A stretch of 64,000 bases of DNA from Reyranella sp. (lineage in GTDB: Bacteria; Pseudomonadota; Alphaproteobacteria; Reyranellales; Reyranellaceae), in NCBI RefSeq assembly GCF_004297405.1, contig NZ_SCVC01000030.1, positions 186,001-250,000 on the forward strand, given 5' to 3'. Shown here piece after piece: positions 25,970-34,230 of this stretch. Each line of letters starts with the position of its first letter. The first letter of the stretch is position 1. A program made the position numbers and the translations under genes. A model generated the notes under the pieces. The model saw nothing but the letters and a program-made list of their open reading frames with translations. It was not told the DNA's origin and did not search any database.

Positions 25970-26066
25970 CCCGAAGCTATGCGTCCTTGAAGGCTGAATC
26001 GGGAATTGAAGGCGGTTTAGCATCCTCGGATTGCGGGGGCGGACCGCCCCGCCGAGGGGAGGGCGC

Positions 26067-27296
26067 ATGAAGTTCTGCTTTCCGCCGCATGTCCTGTTTT
26101 CTTCGCCGCCGCTGTCGAAGACGCTGCAAGGCAAGATCTTCTTCAAGATCGGCAAGTTCGCAGAAGATCACATTGCCGACGACTACCAGAAGTTCACCGG
26201 TCGCAAAGACTGGTACCCGAAGCCGATCACCGCGGACGACTTCAGGGACGGCAGCCAGCAACTGAGTGCAAAGACGCTCTACTTTTCCTTTCTCGTCGAG
26301 AAGAACCCGGGCGTCGACAAGGCCAAGCTGGAAGAGCTGATGAACCAGCGCGCCATCAGCGGACCGGACGGACAGATCGTCTACATTCCCGATTTCATCA
26401 GCGAGAAATCGCCGGCGGCAAAGCGCTTCTACGAGGTGAAACCCGGCATCGCCAACGAGCGAAACGAGGCCGGCGAAACCAAGATCGCCTCGGTCCGCGC
26501 TTTGATGCAAGACGTCGACCTTCCCTACAAGCCCGGTGCGCTGTTCAAGCCGACAGGGAAACATGAACTCTACAAGCAGACCATCTACATCCCAGGCGCG
26601 ATGATCCTGCCTTTGCCGATCACGGTCACCTTCGAGTACCAGCGGCACGACAAGATCGATGGCTTGATCGTCTATTCCTTCTGCATCGATGCCGACTTCA
26701 AGAAGACGCTGTTGGCTGCGGCGCTGATCGTCGCCATCGTCGCGATCATCGTTCTGGCCGTCTTGTTCCCGGAACTGCTCAAGGAGATACCGCTTCCGCC
26801 GTGGTTCCCGAGCCCCGCCAGCACGCCCGCTTTTGGCCTGGCGCCGGCGAACGTCCAGCCGTTCAGAAACCTCCTGGCGTCCTATCCCGCGCCCAGGACC
26901 GTCCCCGACATGCGCGCCCGCGCGCTGACGGGGTCCGTCGGGGCTGGCGGCCGCAACGCGCCCGACGACGTGCAGATCGTTCAGTTTCTGCTGAACGCCT
27001 GGCAGGGACTCGTGCGAAGCCCGTTCCTCGAACTCGATGGGATTGCGGGCCCTCTGACACGCGGCGCCATCGTCGCCGTGCAACAGGCGGCGGGGCTGAG
27101 GTATGTCGATGGGCGTGTGGATCCGGGTGGTCCCACTCTCGAAGTGCTGGGCAAACTCGGCGCGATCGGCATTGCCATGACGCTGCGGAACACACCGCGC
27201 TCGCCTTATGTGATGCGCAATCTTTATCCTCCCTTGATGGAGGGCGACCTCCTGTCGATCTTCTGGTCGTCGCTCGCCTCCAGGGGCCGTGGCTAG
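26067..27296 (+). CDS. unusual protein: possible PD-(D/E)XK motif, membrane helix, peptidoglycan-binding domain
   Basis: 409 aa; overall family not recognised. Residues about 1-170 are soluble and contain VYIPDFISEK followed by FYEVKPG, a spacing that resembles the PD...(D/E)XK core of restriction-type nucleases (inference only). A strong membrane helix (about 213-236, LLAAALIVAIVAIIVLAVLF) and a proline-rich linker follow. Residues about 305-350 look like a peptidoglycan-binding-like domain (DVQIVQFLLNAW, LDGIAGPLTRGAIVAVQQ). GGGGAGGG just before the ATG sets the start. Codon use is somewhat less GC-rich than its neighbours. It could be a toxin-like effector or an envelope protein. Confidence 0.7.
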   Translation: MKFCFPPHVLFSSPPLSKTLQGKIFFKIGKFAEDHIADDYQKFTGRKDWYPKPITADDFRDGSQQLSAKTLYFSFLVEKNPGVDKAKLEELMNQRAISGPDGQIVYIPDFISEKSPAAKRFYEVKPGIANERNEAGETKIASVRALMQDVDLPYKPGALFKPTGKHELYKQTIYIPGAMILPLPITVTFEYQRHDKIDGLIVYSFCIDADFKKTLLAAALIVAIVAIIVLAVLFPELLKEIPLPPWFPSPASTPAFGLAPANVQPFRNLLASYPAPRTVPDMRARALTGSVGAGGRNAPDDVQIVQFLLNAWQGLVRSPFLELDGIAGPLTRGAIVAVQQAAGLRYVDGRVDPGGPTLEVLGKLGAIGIAMTLRNTPRSPYVMRNLYPPLMEGDLLSIFWSSLASRGRG

Positions 27297-27349
27297 ACAT
27301 GAACCTTGCGCGAGGTGAGACGTTGTCCCGGCAGTCACCCGCGCCACCA

Positions 27350-27624
27350 TCGAGATCATGGGTAAGCCCGCAGAACCCTTCGGCCAGGCACTGAAGTGCG
27401 ACGGTGTCACGACCTTGATCGTCACGGGTGGCGAGACCGATGTGTGCGTTCCGGCCACGGTGATGGCCGCCATTGATCGCGGGTTTCGGATCGTGCTGCC
27501 GACGGATGCGCTTTGCAGTGCCGAGGACAGTACGCACAATGCCTTGCTGCAGTTCTACCGGCGGCGCTTCTCGCACCAGATTGAAGCGACCACGACAGTC
27601 GACGTGCTCGACCGTTGGTGCTGA
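27350..27624 (+). pseudogene. isochorismatase-like cysteine hydrolase, 5'-truncated
   Basis: Only the C-terminal half of an isochorismatase-type hydrolase is present: LIVTGGETDVCVPATV holds the catalytic cysteine, and RGFRIVLPTDALCSAED plus the closing Gln/Phe-rich helix follow. The N-terminal half with the catalytic Asp is absent both in frame and in the other frames of the 60 bp after the preceding gene. It is therefore a remnant, perhaps cut when the upstream gene arrived. An ATG at 27358 leaves an open 88-codon frame, but no functional enzyme is expected. Confidence 0.7.
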
Positions 27625-27706
27625 CGCACCGGCAACAGCGTAGCACCTTGACCGTTATGCCGCTTACGGCAACCCATCTCTGGATGAGTCGACAACGGAG
27701 GCGACC

Positions 27707-28207
27707 TTGGACAGCCTGCTCGAGATCGATTGGAAGGCAATCTTCGTCCCGCAGAACTCGTTGATCGAGCCCATCCTCCGCGGAACGATCATGTATCTCG
27801 GCATCCTGGCCATGCTCCGGCTGGTGCTGCGCCGCCAGGTCGGTGGCATCGGCACGGCAGACGTTCTGGTCATCGTGCTGATCGCCGAAGTGGCGGGCAA
27901 CAGCATCGCGCCGGCCGAACAGTCGGTCGGCGAAGGCCTACTGCTGGTCGCCACGATCCTCTTCTGGAGCTACCTCATGGAATGGCTGCAGTTCCGCTTT
28001 CCCGGCTTCCAGCGCCTGATGCGCGATCCCAAGCTGAAGTTGATCGACAACGGCCGGATGCTGCGCCGGAACATGCGCCGGGAATTCGTCACTTCCCAGG
28101 AACTGATGGCGCAGGTTCGCGAAAAGGGTCTGGAGGACTGCAGCCGGGTCAAGTCGGCCTATCTGGAGGCCGATGGCTCCATTAGCATCATCGAGCGCGA
28201 GCACTAG
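27707..28207 (+). CDS. DUF421 membrane protein (YetF-like)
   Basis: 166 aa. Three N-terminal membrane helices (about 20-90) precede a DUF421 soluble part with LKLIDNGRMLRRNMRREFVTS and the C-terminal SAYLEADGSISII. The family is of unknown function and often appears with stress genes. The start codon is TTG: GGAGG lies six bases upstream and no ATG fits. The next small membrane-protein gene follows at 28253. Confidence 0.85.
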   Translation: MDSLLEIDWKAIFVPQNSLIEPILRGTIMYLGILAMLRLVLRRQVGGIGTADVLVIVLIAEVAGNSIAPAEQSVGEGLLLVATILFWSYLMEWLQFRFPGFQRLMRDPKLKLIDNGRMLRRNMRREFVTSQELMAQVREKGLEDCSRVKSAYLEADGSISIIEREH

Positions 28208-28252
28208 GCGCTGCGATGGGCACGCGACCAGAGTTGGGGCAGGACACACACG

Positions 28253-28429
28253 ATGGATGCGCTCGTCGTCTTGGTCATCTACCTCGGCCCCTTCATCCTG
28301 ATCGGGCTGGCGGCGATGTGGTGGGCGCGTCGAAAGAGTACCGACCTCTCCGATATCCAGGCTCAGGCGGGCGAGAACCGGCGGAAACGCCGCGTCTTCC
28401 TTCTGGGATTCTGGCGGTCGGAAGAGTGA
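28253..28429 (+). CDS. single-TM mini-protein (58 aa)
   Basis: No family recognised. One membrane helix (residues 3-24, VVLVIYLGPFILIGLAAMWW) is followed by a basic, soluble tail (RRKSTDLSDIQAQ, RRKRRVFLLGFW). The ATG is preceded by GGGGCAGG. It begins 45 bp after the DUF421 gene and is probably co-transcribed with it. Confidence 0.6.
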   Translation: MDALVVLVIYLGPFILIGLAAMWWARRKSTDLSDIQAQAGENRRKRRVFLLGFWRSEE

Positions 28430-28446
28430 TACGGATTACCTGAGGC

Positions 28447-28662
28447 TCACTCATCGTCCCAGGCGAGCGGCTGCTCCGGCGGCGGCGGCTCCATCAGCTT
28501 CATGCCAAATCCCATCGCGACGACGATCACGGCGATGGAGAGCGTGGTCGCAACCAGCGACGGACCGATTTCGTGGTGCAGTGCCCTCATCCACATCCAG
28601 AAGATGCCGGCGGCCAGGACCAGAGGAATACCGATCGCAAGAAGTGTCGCTGTAGGCGGCAT
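28447..28662 (-). CDS. two-TM hypothetical protein (71 aa)
   Basis: Hydrophobic segments at about 5-22 (LLAIGIPLVLAAGIFWMW) and 35-55 (LVATTLSIAVIVVAMGFG) and an acidic, Pro-rich end (EPPPPEQPLAWDDE). Function unknown. The start is uncertain; ATG at 28680 is also open and neither has a clear ribosome site. It converges on the mini-protein gene at 28253. Confidence 0.5.
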   Translation of the reverse strand: MPPTATLLAIGIPLVLAAGIFWMWMRALHHEIGPSLVATTLSIAVIVVAMGFGMKLMEPPPPEQPLAWDDE

Positions 28663-28781
28663 TGCCGACGTATATCGCATAACAACTGCAGGCTTCAAGA
28701 CAGGGCAGCGCGACCATTTCGCAAGGATGCCCATCCGTTGCGTCATATATCGAACTGGTGGCCGCCTCTAGCGTTCGGACG

Positions 28782-29018
28782 CTAGTGCCCGCGGCGGTTG
28801 CCATGGAACATCAACGCCATCAGCCCGATGCCAAGGGCCAAGGTCGCGATGATCCCGAGCGCCATGGCGATGAAGCCTGAATTGCTCACCTGAGCAGGTC
28901 CGACACCGGCCGTTTCCCAACCGATGACGCTGAAGGCGACCGCGAGCGCCAGAAGTACGAGCAGGACGGTGATAACTCCCCACGGCCCCGCGTGTCGGCC
29001 CGGATTCTGAGAAGCCAT
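28782..29018 (-). CDS. two-TM small protein, paralogue A
   Basis: 78 aa with two membrane helices (about 13-33 and 49-69). The C-terminal pattern GIGLMALMFHGNRRGH is shared with the proteins at 35678 (GVGLMALVFYSSRSGHD) and 36046 (GVGLMALLFYSHRSGRD), as is the central FIAMALGIIATLALG; the three form a local family of unknown function. AGGAGGAG lies ahead of the ATG at 29018. The palindrome seen before the other two copies is not evident here. Confidence 0.7.
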   Translation of the reverse strand: MASQNPGRHAGPWGVITVLLVLLALAVAFSVIGWETAGVGPAQVSNSGFIAMALGIIATLALGIGLMALMFHGNRRGH

Positions 29019-29117
29019 AATGTCTCTCCTCCTTGCCTCCACTAAAGCAAAGGGCGGAGCGGGCATTTGGTTGCCTGATGCGGTCCGTTTAAAGGGCGGA
29101 TCCGGGGCGGCCGGCGC

Positions 29118-29357
29118 CTATCCCCGGCGGAAAAGACCCGCCACCATCTGTCTGATCCGCGGCGAGAGGAACGGCAGCACCAGCCACGCCGCCATCAGGT
29201 AAGGCATGTTCAGGTCGGGCCGGAGCCAGGGGAGCAGCCCCAGCGCGAACAACGCCATCATCAGGTGGCGATGCGTGCGCCGCTGGCTCGGCAGCCAGGG
29301 CGCAAGGACCTCATTCGCCGTCTCCAGCGCCCGCATCGTCTTGGATTGCTCGTCCAT
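29118..29357 (-). CDS. two-TM hypothetical protein (79 aa)
   Basis: A short soluble N-terminus (MDEQSKTMRALETANEVLA) precedes two hydrophobic segments (about 32-46 and 52-66). Family not recognised. The ATG at 29357 follows GGGGGCGGG; an earlier in-frame start at 29414 would add an Arg/Cys-rich stretch that looks non-coding. It is divergent from the exported protein gene at 29459. Confidence 0.6.
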   Translation of the reverse strand: MDEQSKTMRALETANEVLAPWLPSQRRTHRHLMMALFALGLLPWLRPDLNMPYLMAAWLVLPFLSPRIRQMVAGLFRRG

Positions 29358-29458
29358 CGCCGCCCGCCCCCTGCCCCGGTCGACAGCTTGGCAGGACGGC
29401 GGGCACGCCGGCAACCCGGCCGCCCGATCGGACGTTCAGCCTTCATGGGAGGCGCCCT

Positions 29459-29764
29459 ATGAAGCTCGCTGTTGCAGGCGTTGCCGTCGCGATGATGCTG
29501 GCAGGGAACGGCTTCGCCCAGACCGCTCCCGCCTCGGCGCCGATCGCCCCGACGGACAAACTGGCGGTCAATCCCATCCCGCCGGATGTGCAGGCCGAGG
29601 AGTCCAATCTCATCCGCTCGAAGATCGAGCGGGCCGGCTACACCGAGATTTCCGTCCTGTCGCGCGACAGCTGGGGCGTCTGGCGAGGTCGCGCCAAGAA
29701 AGGCGATCAATTCGTCAACGTCGTCGTCGACAAGGGCGGCCGGATCAAATCCGAGCCGCGTTGA
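29459..29764 (+). CDS. exported PepSY-like small protein, WRGRA type
   Basis: 101 aa with a signal peptide (residues 1-20, cleaved after GFA). The mature part has a helix (ESNLIRSKIERAGYTEI) and strands ending GVWRGRAKKGDQFVNVVVD, a PepSY-like arrangement of unknown function. The same helix-then-W-RGRA pattern closes the longer protein at 51986-52516. GGGAGG six bases before the ATG supports the start. Confidence 0.75.
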   Translation: MKLAVAGVAVAMMLAGNGFAQTAPASAPIAPTDKLAVNPIPPDVQAEESNLIRSKIERAGYTEISVLSRDSWGVWRGRAKKGDQFVNVVVDKGGRIKSEPR

Positions 29765-29797
29765 GATCGCCCGCCTGCTGACGTCGGGGCTGTGGCG

Positions 29798-30967
29798 TCA
29801 CCGCGGCGCCAGGTTCGCGATCAGTTCGTTGGCGACCTTGGCCATGGCCATGGCGGCGGAGAAGTTGAACTGGCTGATGGTGACGAACACGCCGACGCCG
29901 CGCGTCGGGGCGAAGGCCACGTAGGAGAAGACGCCCTGCAGCCCGCCCGCCTTCTGCAGGATCATCGGCTCGTCACCCTTGGGCGCCATCACGATCCAGC
30001 CCAGCCCCATCGCGCTTGCATGGCCCGATTCGTCGAGGCCCGACGCAGGCTTCATCCCGTCGCGCGGCACGTAGGCCGCATGATCGATCAGCCGCACCTC
30101 CGCGCCGTTGGGTGAAAAGCGGTCGAGATGCCAGGTGAGCCAGCGCAGGATGTCGTTGGGCGTCGAGTAGAGGCTACTGGCGCCGGCCATCACGTCGGTC
30201 GCGCGCACGTCGGGCAGCGGCGAGCCGTCGAAATTGTGGCCCTGCATCAGGCGCGCCGCATCGCCGGGACGCAGGGTCATCACCGTGTCCTTGAGCCCGA
30301 CCGGATCGAGCACGGTCTCCTTGAGCAGCGCGTCGTAGGGCTTGTTCGCCGAATTGGCCAGCGCTGCGGCCAGCATGTCGAAGGCGAAATTGGAATAGAG
30401 CAGCCCGGTCGCCGGCGCGAACAGCAGCGGGTCGGACTGCAGACCCTTGATGTAGGTCTCCTTGGTGAGCGTGCGGAACGGATCGTCGGCCGGGCCCGAC
30501 TCGCGCTCGACCTCGCGCGGCAGGCCGGAACTGTGGGTGGCGAGCTCGATCAGCCGGATCGGCTTGCCGTCCTTCTCCGGCACCTTGACCATCCAGCCGA
30601 TGCGATCCTGCAGGCGGTCGGTGAAGTGGACGCTGCCGCGCGCCACCTGGGCCGCCAGCACCTGGCCGGTGAAGGCCTTGGTGATCGAGCCGATGCGCAT
30701 CATCGTGTTGCCGTCGGGCGTCTTGCCGGAGCCCTTCGAGGTCTCACCGAAGCCGAACACCGCGGTCTGACCATCGCGCACGGCGCCGATCACCATCGCC
30801 GGCACCTTGGTGTCGAGGAACAGCACCGCGCCGGTGAAGCCGACCACCTCCTCCAGGAGTTTGTCGGCGGCGCGCGCGGCCGTGCCGGCAAAAAGGACCG
30901 CTGTGGCCGAGAACGTGACCACCGCGCCCCGCCAGGAGCGCGCGCCGAGACGCGACGATATCTTCAT
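29798..30967 (-). CDS. AmpH-like serine hydrolase / DD-peptidase family
   Basis: 389 aa with a signal peptide (to about residue 33). The catalytic S94-I-T-K97 (GSITKAFTG), the Y191-S-N193 triad and the block FGFGETSKGSGKTPDG match AmpH-type D-Ala-D-Ala carboxypeptidase/endopeptidases, which act on peptidoglycan in the periplasm. It differs clearly from the serine hydrolase at 13167. The minus-strand lipoprotein gene upstream begins at 31456 and ends 45 bp before this start, so the two are likely one unit. Confidence 0.9.
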   Translation of the reverse strand: MKISSRLGARSWRGAVVTFSATAVLFAGTAARAADKLLEEVVGFTGAVLFLDTKVPAMVIGAVRDGQTAVFGFGETSKGSGKTPDGNTMMRIGSITKAFTGQVLAAQVARGSVHFTDRLQDRIGWMVKVPEKDGKPIRLIELATHSSGLPREVERESGPADDPFRTLTKETYIKGLQSDPLLFAPATGLLYSNFAFDMLAAALANSANKPYDALLKETVLDPVGLKDTVMTLRPGDAARLMQGHNFDGSPLPDVRATDVMAGASSLYSTPNDILRWLTWHLDRFSPNGAEVRLIDHAAYVPRDGMKPASGLDESGHASAMGLGWIVMAPKGDEPMILQKAGGLQGVFSYVAFAPTRGVGVFVTISQFNFSAAMAMAKVANELIANLAPR

Positions 30968-31012
30968 CCTGATTCTCCCCCAATTGGTCTCTGAGCGGAC
31001 GGCTTCCGCCAG

Positions 31013-31456
31013 CTATTGCTTCTCGAAGGCGCGCGGCCCGGCCAGGACGTATTCCCGCCCCTGTTCTTGCGACACTTCTTCGACCCCGACGGTCGACGTC
31101 GGACGGACGTAGACGACCAGGAACCGCATCTCGCGCGGCGAGAGAGTGACATAGTGACGTCCGGCGCCGGTGCTGCTCGTGGCGCGCACGTCGTAGGTGC
31201 CTGGCGCAAGCTCGACCCTGAACCACGACTTGTTGGCGAGATCGCCGAGCTGCCGCGAGCCGATGCTGACGTTGAGGTTTGGAGCGCCGCCGCCCGGCCG
31301 GTCGGCATTCACGATGTAGAGCGCCGCCATGCCCTGCGAGGGCGCCGCGAACCGCGGGCCCTGCGCGTCGTAGTTCGGATCGGCTACGGGCACACCCGGC
31401 GGAGCGCAGGCAGCGAGGAACAGGAGAAGCCCGATCACTACTGAAACACGACGCAT
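31013..31456 (-). CDS. DUF2846-like outer-membrane lipoprotein
   Basis: 147 aa. The lipobox FLAAC (cysteine at residue 17) marks a lipoprotein. The mature domain has the DUF2846 look: ALYIVNADRP, LNVSIGSRQLGDLANKSWFR, ELAPGTYDVRAT. Cellular role unknown. AAGGA lies ahead of the ATG. It precedes the AmpH-like gene in the same direction. Confidence 0.8.
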   Translation of the reverse strand: MRRVSVVIGLLLFLAACAPPGVPVADPNYDAQGPRFAAPSQGMAALYIVNADRPGGGAPNLNVSIGSRQLGDLANKSWFRVELAPGTYDVRATSSTGAGRHYVTLSPREMRFLVVYVRPTSTVGVEEVSQEQGREYVLAGPRAFEKQ

Positions 31457-31621
31457 GTCCGATCCTTCAATCTACCTGAACTCGCACGCACTCGACCCTT
31501 AAAGCGTGGGTCGTGGTGTCCGCCATCTTTGCAAGCCAACGAATTGCGCAGCAAGCACCGCCACTCCCCAACAGCCCCAAGAACAACTTCGAATGCAAAA
31601 AGATTTCAGTCACATGGCAAA

Positions 31622-31650
31622 TTGACTCTTTCTATGTGTTGATTAATTAT
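31622..31650 (+). promoter_or_regulatory. putative promoter of the lasso-type precursor gene
   Basis: TTGACT at 31622-31627 and an AT-rich -10 region (AATTAT, 17-bp spacing) 50 bp before the start at 31702. The surrounding 31600-31680 stretch is strikingly AT-rich for this genome, which itself fits an accessory or H-NS-controlled promoter. Confidence 0.4.
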
Positions 31651-31701
31651 TGCACAATAGATGCAACGTCGTGAAACAGACCAATGAAAGAGGACACGGT
31701 G

Positions 31702-31908
31702 ATGAACGACGACACACCTGCTCCAGCGACGTGGCACGCCTCTTCGGACGGCGAAGCCACTCCCGATGCCCCGGCCAACCCTAAGAAGAAACCCTATGCG
31801 GCGCCGACGCTGGTGCGCTGGGGCACGCTGCAGGACATCACCCGGACGACCGGTTGGCGAGGCGCCGGCGATGGCGGAAAGGGCTTCTATCGCAAGACGC
31901 GCTGGTAG
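31702..31908 (+). CDS. orphan lasso-peptide-type precursor
   Basis: 68 aa from the ATG at 31702 (GAGGA eight bases ahead; an ATG at 31684 lacks one). Residues 31-46 hold the lasso leader pattern Y-x2-P-x-L-x3-G-x5-T, here YAAPTLVRWGTLQDIT. A conserved-type Thr lies two residues before the predicted core, which would be GWRGAGDGGKGFYRKTRW: Gly1 and Asp7 could close a seven-residue macrolactam ring. Maturation needs a B protein (protease, with RRE) and a C cyclase, and none is encoded in the window. It could be an orphan matured in trans, or a leader-like peptide with another role. Confidence 0.65.
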   Translation: MNDDTPAPATWHASSDGEATPDAPANPKKKPYAAPTLVRWGTLQDITRTTGWRGAGDGGKGFYRKTRW

Positions 31909-31934
31909 ATCGGCGGCCGCTTCGCGACATTGCC

Positions 31935-32738
31935 CTAAGGCACGCCCCACTTCTCGGCGATGCGCGCGTAGGCGCCATCGCCGCGCATCTCCGCCAGCGC
32001 CGCATTGATCCGCGTCAGCAGCGCCGGATTGCTCTTCGAGACTCCGATGCCGAGCGGCTGCGGATCGTCCGGCACCTGCGCGGCGATGCGCAGCCCCGGC
32101 GTCTGCCGCGCCAGCCACGCGGCGACCGGATAGACCTTCATCACCGCCGTGATGCGGCCCGCCGCCAGATCGACCATAGCGTCGGCGATGCGGTCGAAGG
32201 GATAGACCTTGATCGAGCCGATCTGTCCCCTCGCCTGCATGACCTTCGCGATGTCGTAGTCGGTCGTCGCAGCCTGCACGCCGACGCTGGCATTGCGAAA
32301 ATCGCCGATGCCACGAATGCCCGGCGAGCGCCGGCCATCGACGACAAGGCTCAGGGTCGTGGTCATGTAGGGTGTCGACCAGGCCAGCGTTTTCTCGCGC
32401 GCCGGCGTGATGGTGATGCCGCCCACGATGCAGTCGTAGTCGCCGCGCTGCATCTCGCCGAGGATCGTCTCCCACTGCGTGTTCACGAACTCTGGCCTGA
32501 GTGAAAGACGCCGCGCGATCTCGTTCATCAGGTCGACCTCGAAGCCGACGCGTTCGCCCTTATCGATGTACTCGAAGGGTGGATTGACGAAATAGGTGCC
32601 GATGCGCAGGACGCCGGGCGCCTTCGTCAGGCTGCTCTCGGACACCTGCGCGCACGAGGCCAGGAACGGCATGAGCGGCGCGAGTGCGGACGCGGCGACG
32701 ATCGCCCGCCGGGTCGGCTTCTTTTCAGGAGAAGCCAC
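31935..32738 (-). CDS. amino-acid-type ABC solute-binding protein (SBP_bac_3)
   Basis: 267 aa, periplasmic. A lipoprotein-like leader (FLASCAQ) is followed by a family-3 binding fold: LRIGTYFVNPPFEYID, GFEVDLMNEIARRL, DCIVGGITITPAREKTLAWSTPYM and the closing NAALAEMRGDGAYARIAEKWG. Ligands are usually amino acids or small organic ions. No permease or ATPase gene adjoins. It starts with GTG inside the last codons of the multicopper oxidase gene (14-nt overlap), implying translational coupling. Confidence 0.85.
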   Translation of the reverse strand: MASPEKKPTRRAIVAASALAPLMPFLASCAQVSESSLTKAPGVLRIGTYFVNPPFEYIDKGERVGFEVDLMNEIARRLSLRPEFVNTQWETILGEMQRGDYDCIVGGITITPAREKTLAWSTPYMTTTLSLVVDGRRSPGIRGIGDFRNASVGVQAATTDYDIAKVMQARGQIGSIKVYPFDRIADAMVDLAAGRITAVMKVYPVAAWLARQTPGLRIAAQVPDDPQPLGIGVSKSNPALLTRINAALAEMRGDGAYARIAEKWGVP

Positions 32739-34125
32739 GATAGACCACCGTCGTGAACATGCCCGCCGCCATGTGATAGAGGTTGTGGCAGTGGAAGGGC
32801 CAAAGGCCCGGATTGTCGGCGTCGAAGACCACCTTCACCGTCGCCATCGGCGTCACCAGCACGCAGTCGCGCACCGCGCCCGCGATCTTCTCGCCGTCGA
32901 TCTCCGTGACCTGGAAGTTGTGGCCATGGAGATGCATGGGATGAGACATCATCGTTGTGTTGCGCATCACCAGCTCGACTCTCTCGCCGCGATCGACCGT
33001 GACCGGTGCGCCGCCCATGCCATGGACCTGCAGGCCCCAGGTATAGGCCGCCATGTCGCCGATCAGGTCGACCGGCACGGAACGATCGACGCGACGTGAC
33101 GACAAGGGCACCGCTGCGCGCAATGCCTTCTCGTCGGCAAGCGTCAAAGCGGGCGCCGCGGCCTCGGCCGTCTCGCTGACTTTCACCACCGCAGCGCCAC
33201 GCGGCCGCAGCAGGAATCCGGTGCGCAGGGCCCGGCCCTCGCAGACCGCGAGGATTGGCAGCGCCGCCGCCGCGTCGGGCGGGATGCGTACGATGAAGTC
33301 GGCACGCTGGGCGATGGCGAGCGGAAAGCGGCGTACCGGACGCGGCGTCACCGGATTGCCATCGACAGTGACCAGCGTGCCGTCGAGCGCGCCGAGGTCG
33401 ACGACGAAATTCGACGATGCCGAGCCGTTGATCAGCCGCAGCCGGACCTGCGCGCCGCGCTCGACATCGAACACCGCCGGATCGGCGAGCGTGCGATCGT
33501 TGGCGAGGAAGGCATCGAAGGTGACGTCGTTGAGGTCGGGTTTCCCCATACTCATTCCGCCACCACCCGCTCCTCTCCCCATCGGCATGACCATGGGCTT
33601 CGGCCGGCGCAGGCCCGCGAGGATTTCCTGAGGCGGCGTCCATGAGAAATCCTCGAACATGACCACGACTTCCTGCACGCCGCTGGCGATCGCCGCGGTC
33701 TCACGGATGATCAGCGGCGCGGCCAGCAGGTCCTGTTCCTGCAATCCGAAATGCGAGTGCATCCAGCGTGTGCCCGCAGGCTTCGCCGGGAAACGATAGT
33801 CGGCAGAGCCGCGCGCCGGGATCGGCGGGGCGGAAATCCACGGAACGCCGTCCTGCCGCCACGGCGGCGTGAGGCCATGCCAGTGAATGCCCGACGGAAC
33901 GGAAAGCCCGTTCTCGAGCCGGACGTTGAACTCGTCGCCTTCGTCGAGGGTGAGCCCGTAGGCGCCGGAGGATTGAGCGATGCCGTAGCGCGTGGCGGCC
34001 TTGCCGTTGACGTCAATCTGCCGCGTCTGCAGGCGAAGGACGTGGCGCGCGGCCTGCGCGCCAAGCGGCAAAGGAAGAAGAGACGCAACGGCGCCCGCAA
34101 CAAAGGTGCGACGGTGACTGAGCAA
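32725..34125 (-). CDS. multicopper oxidase
   Basis: 466 aa with a twin-arginine-like leader (SHRRTFVAGAV). Copper ligands are in HWHG (about residue 82) and HSHFG early, then HPMHLHGH and HCHNLYHMAAGM near the C-terminus, the four-motif set of two- or three-cupredoxin multicopper oxidases. Met-rich stretches (MVMPMGRGAGGGGMSMG) recall copper-handling CueO-type enzymes. Likely periplasmic oxidation of Cu(I), metal or phenolics. The solute-binding protein gene overlaps its end. The gene is divergent from the HAD gene at 34231. Confidence 0.9.
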   Translation of the reverse strand: MLSHRRTFVAGAVASLLPLPLGAQAARHVLRLQTRQIDVNGKAATRYGIAQSSGAYGLTLDEGDEFNVRLENGLSVPSGIHWHGLTPPWRQDGVPWISAPPIPARGSADYRFPAKPAGTRWMHSHFGLQEQDLLAAPLIIRETAAIASGVQEVVVMFEDFSWTPPQEILAGLRRPKPMVMPMGRGAGGGGMSMGKPDLNDVTFDAFLANDRTLADPAVFDVERGAQVRLRLINGSASSNFVVDLGALDGTLVTVDGNPVTPRPVRRFPLAIAQRADFIVRIPPDAAAALPILAVCEGRALRTGFLLRPRGAAVVKVSETAEAAAPALTLADEKALRAAVPLSSRRVDRSVPVDLIGDMAAYTWGLQVHGMGGAPVTVDRGERVELVMRNTTMMSHPMHLHGHNFQVTEIDGEKIAGAVRDCVLVTPMATVKVVFDADNPGLWPFHCHNLYHMAAGMFTTVVYRGFS

Positions 34126-34190
34126 GATCCCCTCCCCAGGCCGCTTCTTTTACGTTTCTTGGTCGATCTGAAGGGTTGCAGCAGGCGCAC

Positions 34191-34203
34191 AACTTGGCAA
34201 GTT
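34191..34203. promoter_or_regulatory. palindrome between the multicopper oxidase and HAD genes
   Basis: AACTTGGCAAGTT (5-bp arms) overlapping a second palindrome GGCAAGTTGCC, in the 105-bp divergent intergenic region. The GGCAAG/TTGCC content is in keeping with MerR/CueR-like operators, but no such regulator is in the window. Confidence 0.3.
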
Positions 34204-34230
34204 GCCTGCCCCCGAGGAGTCCACCTGATC

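Noticed and set aside
29019..29117. Third TTGCG-N4-CGCAA site before paralogue A
   Set aside because: The best partial match has too many mismatches and no dyad symmetry.
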